This document shows, piece by piece, positions 44,997 to 51,735 of a stretch of 51,735 nucleotides of DNA; the first letter of the stretch is position 1, and every line of letters starts with the position of its first letter. This stretch comes from JALYRV01 sp036675475 (lineage in GTDB: Bacteria > Acidobacteriota > Vicinamibacteria > Vicinamibacterales > SCN-69-37): assembly GCA_036675475.1 (NCBI GenBank), contig JAKFEY010000004.1, forward strand, positions 1 to 51,735, read 5' to 3'. The notes under the pieces were generated by a model. The model worked only from the letters and a program-made list of their open reading frames with translations, did not search any database and had not been told where the DNA came from. The position numbers were made by a program, and so were the translations under genes.

Positions 44997-46226
44997 ATGC
45001 AGGACTACTTCCTTCCCGGCGTCCTCCTGGCGCTGCTCGCGGGCCTCGCCATCGGCAAGGCCTGGGAGCGGTACAAGCTCACCGACGGCAAGCTGATCGA
45101 TCGCCGCAAGGCGCGGCAGTCGCCCCACTTCATCCTGGGCCTCAATCATCTCGTCGGCCAGCAGATCGACCTCGCCATCGAGCAGCTCGAGAAGGCCGTG
45201 GAGCTCGATCCGTCGGCGCTCGAAATCCGCCTGGTGCTCGGCAACCTGTATCGCGAGAAGGGCCAGGTGGGCCGCGCCATTCAGGAGCATCAGAGCCTGC
45301 TGCAGCGCCCGCGGCTGCGCGCGCTCGAGCACGCGAACGTCATGCTCTGCCTCGGCCTCGACTACCGCAAAGGCGGCTTTGTCGACCGCGCGGTCGAAGC
45401 CTTTTCGGAAGTGCTGCGGCTCGATCCGAAGAACGAAGCGGCGCTGCTCAACCTCGAGAAGCTGCAGGAGGAACAGCACCAGTGGCACGAGGCCTACGTC
45501 ACGCGCCAGCGCCTCAACACGCTGGTCGAAGGCAAGGGCAACGAGCGGTCGAACCTCATTCTCGCGTTCCTCGAGAACGAGCTCGGGCTGCAGGCGCTCA
45601 AGCAGAATGACTTCGCGGAAGCCACGCGCCGCTTCGAGGCGGCCATCGAGCTCGACGCCACGGCCGTGCCCGCGTACCTGAACATGGGCGACGTGAAGGC
45701 GCTGCAGGGCGACGCGGCGGGCGCCGCCGCCATGTGGGAGCAGATGATCAAGGCCGCGCCCGATCGCGCCTACCTCGCCTTCCAGCGGCTCGAGGCGATC
45801 TATCCGAAGATGGACGCGCCCGAGCGCTTCCCGGCGCTGTGCCGCCGCATCATCGAGGCGCAGCCGCTCGAGTGGCGCGCGCGTCTCGCGCTGGCCAGCC
45901 ATTTGAGCAGCCAGGGACGCTCGCGCGAGGCGCTCGATCTGCTCTTCGAGGCGCTCGTGCACAACCCGCACGCCCTCGCGATTCACCAGACGATCTGGAA
46001 CACGCTGTCGGCGCTGGGCCTCTCGCAGGACCTGGTCGGCCGCTACGTCGACATCACGCGCGAATCGGTGTTCTATCTCGATCCCCACGTCTGCATGCGC
46101 TGCCGCTATCGCAGCACGGAGCTGCTCTGGCAGTGCCCGCACTGCCACGACTGGAACACGTTCGTCGAGGAGCGAATCTCGCCGGCCCGCGAAGCGGACG
46201 AAGTGCCGACCGGCCTGATGCACTAG
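44997..46226 (+). CDS. lapB: LapB-like TPR protein regulating LPS assembly
   Basis: A 409-residue protein: an N-terminal membrane helix (LPGVLLALLAGLAIGKAW), about eight TPR units (for example LVLGNLYREKGQVGRAIQEH and LLNLEKLQEEQHQWHEAY) and a C-terminal rubredoxin-type metal site Cys366-x2-Cys369 ... Cys380-x2-Cys383. This is the architecture of LapB/YciM, which controls LpxC turnover and coordinates LPS synthesis in E. coli. Its place after kdsBAD supports the assignment. Confidence 0.88.
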   Translation: MQDYFLPGVLLALLAGLAIGKAWERYKLTDGKLIDRRKARQSPHFILGLNHLVGQQIDLAIEQLEKAVELDPSALEIRLVLGNLYREKGQVGRAIQEHQSLLQRPRLRALEHANVMLCLGLDYRKGGFVDRAVEAFSEVLRLDPKNEAALLNLEKLQEEQHQWHEAYVTRQRLNTLVEGKGNERSNLILAFLENELGLQALKQNDFAEATRRFEAAIELDATAVPAYLNMGDVKALQGDAAGAAAMWEQMIKAAPDRAYLAFQRLEAIYPKMDAPERFPALCRRIIEAQPLEWRARLALASHLSSQGRSREALDLLFEALVHNPHALAIHQTIWNTLSALGLSQDLVGRYVDITRESVFYLDPHVCMRCRYRSTELLWQCPHCHDWNTFVEERISPAREADEVPTGLMH

Positions 46227-46231
46227 CCGTC

Positions 46232-46837
46232 ATGGCCGTCCAGCGCGTCGCGCTCACCGGCGGCATCGCGACGGGCAAGTCGCACTGCCTGAAGCTGTTT
46301 GCCGCCGCGGGCGTGCCCACCGTCGACGCCGATCAACTCGCGCACGAGGCCATCGCCCCCGGCACGGCCGGCCACGCGGCCGTCATCCAGCGCTTCGGCC
46401 CGCGGGTCGCGGGCGCAGACGGCGCCATCGATCGCGCGGCGCTTGGCCGCATCGTCTTCGACGACGCGAAGGCGCGGCGCGATCTCGAAGCGATCATCCA
46501 TCCGCGCGTCTACCGCGCCATCACGGAGTGGTTCGCCAGGCTTGGCGATCATGGCGAGCCGATCGGCATCGCCGACATTCCTCTGCTCTATGAAACCGGC
46601 CGCGAGATCGACTACGACGCCGTGATCGTGACGACGTGCCCGCCCGCGATGCAGATCGACCGCCTGATGCAGCGCAACGGCCTCTCGCGCCACGACGCCG
46701 AACAGCGCCTGGCCGCGCAGATGCCCGTGCGCGAGAAGGCGGACCGCGCCGATTACGTGATCGACACCAGCGGCTCGTTCGAGGAAACAGAGACGCAGGT
46801 CCTGAAGGTGTTGAGCGAGCTCAGGCAGGAGGGGTGA
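46232..46837 (+). CDS. coaE: Dephospho-CoA kinase
   Basis: A 201-residue kinase for the last step of CoA synthesis. The P-loop is GGIATGKS (10-17), followed by VDADQLAHEA, HPRVYRAI, IADIPLLYETG and RADYVIDTSGS. The ATG lies 5 bp after lapB; it is the last gene of the rightward operon. Its final 17 bp overlap the end of folD on the other strand. Confidence 0.95.
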   Translation: MAVQRVALTGGIATGKSHCLKLFAAAGVPTVDADQLAHEAIAPGTAGHAAVIQRFGPRVAGADGAIDRAALGRIVFDDAKARRDLEAIIHPRVYRAITEWFARLGDHGEPIGIADIPLLYETGREIDYDAVIVTTCPPAMQIDRLMQRNGLSRHDAEQRLAAQMPVREKADRADYVIDTSGSFEETETQVLKVLSELRQEG

Positions 46838-47765
46838 GCCGCCGCAGTTCGGCGGCGCGCAGCGTGTTCTTCAGCAGCATCGCGATCGTGAGCGGCCCGA
46901 CGCCGCCGGGCACGGGCGTCATCGCGCCCGCGACGTCGGCGACGCGCGGATCGACGTCGCCAACCACGGCGCTCCCCTTCTGATCGAAGGCGGCCACGCG
47001 CCGCGAGTCTTCGCCAAACCATTCCGCCATCTTCGCGCGGTCGGTGATGCGGTTGATGCCCACGTCCACCACCGTCGCGCCCGGCTTCACCATGTCGCGC
47101 GACACGAACGCGGCGCGTCCCACCGCCGCCACCAGAATGTCGGCGCGCCGCGTGTGCGCGGCGAGGTCCTTCGTGCGCGAATGGCAGATGGTCACCGTCG
47201 CGTCTTCCGCCACGAGCAGCATCGCCATCGGCTTGCCCACGATGTCGCTGCGCCCGATGACGACGGCGTCGGCGCCCGCCATGGCGATGCCGGCGCGCTT
47301 GAGCAGCTCGATCACGCCCGACGGCGTGCACGGCGCCAGCGTCACGCGGCCCTGCGACAGGCGCCCCGCATTCTCGGGATGGAATCCGTCGACGTCCTTG
47401 GCCGGCGCAATGGCGTCGAAGACGCGCTGCGACGCGCCTTTGCCCATGCCCGCCGGCAGCGGGTCCTGCACCAGGATGCCGTCAATCGCATCGTCGCGAT
47501 TGAGCTGATCGACCAGCGCCAGCAGCTCCTCGAGCGAGGTTGACGAGGGCAGGCGATGCGCGCGCACGGCGATACCCGATTCGGCGGCTGATTTTTCCTT
47601 GCTGCGAACGTAGATGGCCGAGGCGGGGTCGTCGCCGACGAGGACGAGCGCGAGGCCGGGAGGGCGCCCTGCCGCCGCGGCAAACGCCGCGGCGGCAGGC
47701 TTGAGGTCTTCGCGGATGGCCGCCGCGACAGCGGCGCCATCGAGCGTGCGGGGCCCGGTCGTCAG
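46821..47765 (-). CDS. folD: Methylenetetrahydrofolate dehydrogenase/cyclohydrolase, CTG start
   Basis: A 314-residue bifunctional FolD. Counting from a CTG at 47765 places Tyr52 and Lys56 (SAIYVRSKEKSA) and Gln100 at the standard positions of the family. VVIGRSDIVGKPMAMLL binds NADP, and TPVPGGVGPLTIAMLL closes the protein. No ATG, GTG or TTG exists in frame between the upstream gene's stop and codon ~100, so CTG is the probable start: GGAG lies 7 bases before it and CTGA overlaps the permease stop. The usual VQLPLP is VQDPLP here, an odd change near the active site. Confidence 0.85.
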   Translation of the reverse strand: MTTGPRTLDGAAVAAAIREDLKPAAAAFAAAAGRPPGLALVLVGDDPASAIYVRSKEKSAAESGIAVRAHRLPSSTSLEELLALVDQLNRDDAIDGILVQDPLPAGMGKGASQRVFDAIAPAKDVDGFHPENAGRLSQGRVTLAPCTPSGVIELLKRAGIAMAGADAVVIGRSDIVGKPMAMLLVAEDATVTICHSRTKDLAAHTRRADILVAAVGRAAFVSRDMVKPGATVVDVGINRITDRAKMAEWFGEDSRRVAAFDQKGSAVVGDVDPRVADVAGAMTPVPGGVGPLTIAMLLKNTLRAAELRRLTPPA

Positions 47766-49255
47766 CCGTTCGCTCCATCGGCGCGCAGCTTGCTGTGCTT
47801 GATGCCGTAGGTGAAGTAGAACAGGAAGCCGATCGCGAGCCAGCCAAGCAGCCGCAGCCAGTTGGTCCAGCCGAGGCCGTAAATCATGGCGCCGCACACC
47901 AGGATGCCCATGATGGAGACGAACGGCAGCGCCGGGACGCGGAAGCCGCGCTCGAGCTCGGGCCGCTTGACGCGCATGATCCATACGCCGGCCGACACAA
48001 GGATGAACGCGAACAGCGTGCCGATGCTCGTCATCTCGCCGACGATGTCGCCCGGCACGAAGGCCGCGAACGCCGCCGTGAAGAAGAAGAACAGGATGTT
48101 CGACTTCCACGGGGTGCGGAACTTCGGATGCACGTCGGCGAACACCTTCGGCACGAGGCCGTCGTGGCTCATCGAGTAGAAGACGCGCGACTGGCCGAGC
48201 AGCATGACGAGGATGACCGACGAGAAGCCGGCCAGAATCGCCACCGTCACCGCCTGTCCCAGCCAGCGATAGCCGGTCATGTAGGTTTCGATCGCGTAGG
48301 CCACCGACGCCTCGCGGCCAATGCTCGGATCGCGGAAGTCGGCCACCGGCGCGACGCCGCTGAGCACATACGCGAACAGCACGTAGAGCACGGTGCAGAT
48401 CACGAGCGAGCCCAGGATGCCGATCGGCATGTCGCGGCCCGGGTTCTTCGCTTCCTGCGCGGCGGTCGACACGGCGTCGAAGCCGATGTAGGCGAAGAAC
48501 ACGACGCCGGCGGCGCCGAGGATGCCCATCAACCCGCCGTAATTGTGCTCAATCCCGTTTGGCGCCACATACGTCGTCGCCTCCGGGATGAACGGCGTGT
48601 GATTGACCGGGTTGATGAAGCCCCAGCCGATGGCAATGACCATCAGCACGATCGCGACCTTGATGACGACGATGATGCTGTTGACGAAAGCCGATTCCTG
48701 CGTGCCGCGAATCAGCAGCATCGTCAGCAGGCCGAGGATGAAGATGGCGGGCAGGTTCATGATGCCCGTGACCCCGTCGACCGTCTCGAACGGGCCGTGC
48801 GTCCATTGATACGGGATCCGCATGCCGAACCACTCGAGCACGCGATTGGCGTACTCGGTCCACGCGATGGCGACGGTGGCGGCGCCGACGGCGTACTCGA
48901 GCACGAGGTCCCAGCCGATGATCCAGGCCACCAGCTCGCCCATCGTGGCGTAGGAATAGGTATAGGCGCTGCCCGCCACCGGAATCATCGACGCGAATTC
49001 GGCGTAGCAGAGGCCGGCGAACGCGCAGCCGACCCCGGCCACGATGAACGCGATGACGACGGCTGGGCCCGCGCGATCGGCGATGGCGGCGGCGGTGCGG
49101 ACGAACAGGCCCGCCCCGATGATCGCCCCGATGCCGAGCGCAATCAGCTGCCACGGGCCGAGAGTGCGCTTGAGCGTGCCCTCTCCGGTTGCGCGCGCTT
49201 CCGACAGCAGGCGCTCCATGGACTTGATCCGAAACATGGCATGTGAATTAGCCAC
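47762..49255 (-). CDS. APC-family amino-acid permease
   Basis: A 497-residue transporter with 12 or more membrane helices. LKRTLGPWQLIALGIGAIIGAGLFV (in parts), the unwound GIGAIIGAG of helix 1, FAGLCYAEFASMIPVAGSAYTYSY and GFDAVSTAAQEAKNPGRDMP are marks of the cationic amino-acid transporter (CAT/YfnA-like) branch. The substrate is inferred to be an amino acid, perhaps cationic. ATG 49255 is used; ATG 49237 is possible. Its TGA overlaps the folD CTG. Confidence 0.88.
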   Translation of the reverse strand: MANSHAMFRIKSMERLLSEARATGEGTLKRTLGPWQLIALGIGAIIGAGLFVRTAAAIADRAGPAVVIAFIVAGVGCAFAGLCYAEFASMIPVAGSAYTYSYATMGELVAWIIGWDLVLEYAVGAATVAIAWTEYANRVLEWFGMRIPYQWTHGPFETVDGVTGIMNLPAIFILGLLTMLLIRGTQESAFVNSIIVVIKVAIVLMVIAIGWGFINPVNHTPFIPEATTYVAPNGIEHNYGGLMGILGAAGVVFFAYIGFDAVSTAAQEAKNPGRDMPIGILGSLVICTVLYVLFAYVLSGVAPVADFRDPSIGREASVAYAIETYMTGYRWLGQAVTVAILAGFSSVILVMLLGQSRVFYSMSHDGLVPKVFADVHPKFRTPWKSNILFFFFTAAFAAFVPGDIVGEMTSIGTLFAFILVSAGVWIMRVKRPELERGFRVPALPFVSIMGILVCGAMIYGLGWTNWLRLLGWLAIGFLFYFTYGIKHSKLRADGANG

Positions 49256-49314
49256 TAGCTCTCCTCGAATGTGGATTTAGGCGCATGTCACGCCGCAGCG
49301 TGAAGGCGGGGCGA

Positions 49315-49935
49315 TTATACCCTCAGATACTGGCGAATCCGGGTGCCGGGGTCGTCACCGGCCAGCAAATCGGCGATGACGGCGACCGACGCCGCGCCGG
49401 CCGCGAGCGCCGCGGCGGCATTGTCGAGCGTGATGCCGCCGATGGCCACGACGGGACGCCCCGCGCTGCCGGCCGCGGCGGCCTGCACCAGGTCGAGGCC
49501 CACCGCCTGATAGCCCGTGTCCTTGGTCGCCGTGCCGAACACCGGGCCTATGGCGATGTAGTCGACCGGCGCCGCCGCCGCGGCGGTGATCTGGTCGAGG
49601 GTGTGCGTGGACAGTCCAACCACCATCGGCCGGCCGTTCAGCACGGCCCGCACGGCGGACGGCGGCAGGTCCTCCTGCCCGACATGGACCCCGTGGGCGC
49701 CGGCCATCATCGCGATGTCCAGGCGATCGTTGATGATGACGGTGGCGCCGGCCGTGCGGGCGGCCGCGCAGATGGCGTCGGCCCAGGCGAGAAACTCAGC
49801 GCCGGTCGCATCCTTCGCGCGGAGTTGCAGCAGGGTCGCGCCGGCATCGAAGAACCGGCGGGCGAGTTCGACGGGATCATACCCGCGCGCGCGGGCGAGC
49901 GTGGTGTCGAGAATGGGATAGACGCGCGGAAACAC
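49315..49935 (-). CDS. thiE: Thiamine-phosphate synthase
   Basis: A 206-residue TIM-barrel enzyme joining HMP-pyrophosphate and thiazole phosphate. LLQLRAKDATGAEF, VIINDRLDIAMMAGAHGVHVGQEDLPP, STHTLDQI, YIAIGPVFGTATKDTG and VVAIGGITLDNAA are the family motifs. It begins 5 bp after accC and is the last gene of the leftward acc-thi transcript. No THI-box riboswitch is seen. Confidence 0.93.
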   Translation of the reverse strand: MFPRVYPILDTTLARARGYDPVELARRFFDAGATLLQLRAKDATGAEFLAWADAICAAARTAGATVIINDRLDIAMMAGAHGVHVGQEDLPPSAVRAVLNGRPMVVGLSTHTLDQITAAAAAPVDYIAIGPVFGTATKDTGYQAVGLDLVQAAAAGSAGRPVVAIGGITLDNAAAALAAGAASVAVIADLLAGDDPGTRIRQYLRV

Positions 49936-49940
49936 GCGCG

Positions 49941-51329
<1,389 letters not shown>

Positions 51330-51336
51330 CAGTTTC

Positions 51337-51357
51337 CCGAGGGGCTTCGCCCCTCGG
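51337..51357. repeat. Hairpin in the accB-accC gap
   Basis: A 9-bp perfect stem CCGAGGGGC-TTC-GCCCCTCGG, next to ACTCCCCC and CGCTCACTCGCG, an arrangement resembling that at 137-180. No T run follows in either direction. Nothing else is seen in 51330-51438. Confidence 0.5.
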
Positions 51358-51438
51358 ACTCCCCCACACGCTCACTCGCGGGGACCCCAAAGGCCCCACT
51401 CCGTTCGCGTGGCTCGTTCGCGACGCTCCGTCGCGTCG

Positions 51439-51735
51439 TCATGCCTTGCGGATCGCGAACAGGCGGTCGCCGAACTGCACGGCCTGCCCGTTCTCCACGT
51501 ATGCCTTCTCGATGACGCCGTCGAACTCGCTCTCGATCTCGTTCATCAGCTTCATCGCTTCGATGATGCAGAGCACCTGCCCCTTGCGCACGGTGTCGCC
51601 CACTTCGGCGAAGTTGCGCGCGCCGGGCTCGGGCGCCCGGTAGAAGGTGCCGACGATCGGCGACTTGATCATGGCGAGCTCGACGCCGTCGGCGCCGATG
51701 GCGTTGCCGCTGGCGGACACGGCGGGCGCGGCGGC
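51439..51735 (-). CDS. accB: Biotin carboxyl carrier protein (5' end outside window)
   Basis: The frame is open to the window edge, so the N-terminus is missing. The visible ~98 residues are the biotinyl domain: IKSPIVGTFYRAPEPG, the biotin-attachment motif EAMKLMNE and VENGQAVQFGDRLFAI. Ala/Pro-rich codons at the edge belong to the usual linker. Partner of AccC downstream on the same strand. Confidence 0.93.
   Translation of the reverse strand, partial: AAAPAVSASGNAIGADGVELAMIKSPIVGTFYRAPEPGARNFAEVGDTVRKGQVLCIIEAMKLMNEIESEFDGVIEKAYVENGQAVQFGDRLFAIRKA

Overview
This is a GC-rich, densely packed bacterial chromosome segment. Gene content points to an acidobacterium, most likely of the Vicinamibacterales type (inference from gene families only). 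Indicators are two orphan MacB/FtsX-like permeases of the acidobacterial 'ADOP' kind with no ATPase beside them, a DUF5916 outer-surface protein, an exosortase system, a ferredoxin-linked 2-oxoacid oxidoreductase in place of 2-oxoglutarate dehydrogenase, and KDO/LPS genes of a Gram-negative cell. No rRNA, CRISPR array, prophage or intact transposase was seen. The one tRNA is initiator tRNA-fMet at the left edge.

Layout. 1-4.5 kb: terminator, tRNA-fMet, a stand-alone HIRAN protein, a large hybrid histidine kinase and a cysteine-synthase-family enzyme. 4.6-13.9 kb: a surface-protein sorting locus. A leftward operon encodes a SpeD-like pyruvoyl enzyme, a protein with two complete exosortase catalytic triads in tandem, a polytopic membrane protein and a methyltransferase, followed by a DUF5916 protein and a DUF7662 protein. 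Divergent from it is a secreted DUF3494/DUF11 protein ending in an IPTL-CTERM-like sorting signal, and after that a Crp/Fnr-family regulator. 14-20 kb: three sensor kinases, an RsbQ-like hydrolase and a DUF4126/DUF1990 operon. 20-26 kb: dcd, the first ADOP permease, ndk, a small acidic protein and a YfhO-like membrane protein. 26-40 kb: central carbon metabolism (korAB, sucCD, sdhCAB, mdh, icd), interrupted by the second ADOP permease and a cupin remnant. 40-51.7 kb: a PilP-like secreted protein, the rightward operon kdsB-pyrG-kdsA-kdsD-lapB-coaE, then leftward folD with an amino-acid permease, and accB-accC-thiE. accB is cut by the window edge.

The main hunt result is the sorting locus plus its apparent control circuit. 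The same 18-bp palindrome (CTGTCC-N6-GRACAG) occurs three times: between speD and the IPTL-CTERM gene, between the Crp gene and a sensor kinase, and in front of the hybrid kinase. In the two divergent regions it lies exactly 57 bp before the rightward start codon. In all three it lies 31-37 bp before the leftward start, close to the -41.5 position typical of class II Crp/FNR activation when plausible -10 boxes are used. This suggests a self-regulated Crp-type regulon joining sensing kinases to production and processing of a surface protein.

Other notable items: a 33-bp perfect inverted repeat that supplies both the PyrG C-terminus and the KdsA N-terminus; folD, whose only sensible start is a CTG coupled to the upstream stop; an RsbQ hydrolase paired with a PAS histidine kinase; and several unrelated short tandem-repeat islands between housekeeping genes.
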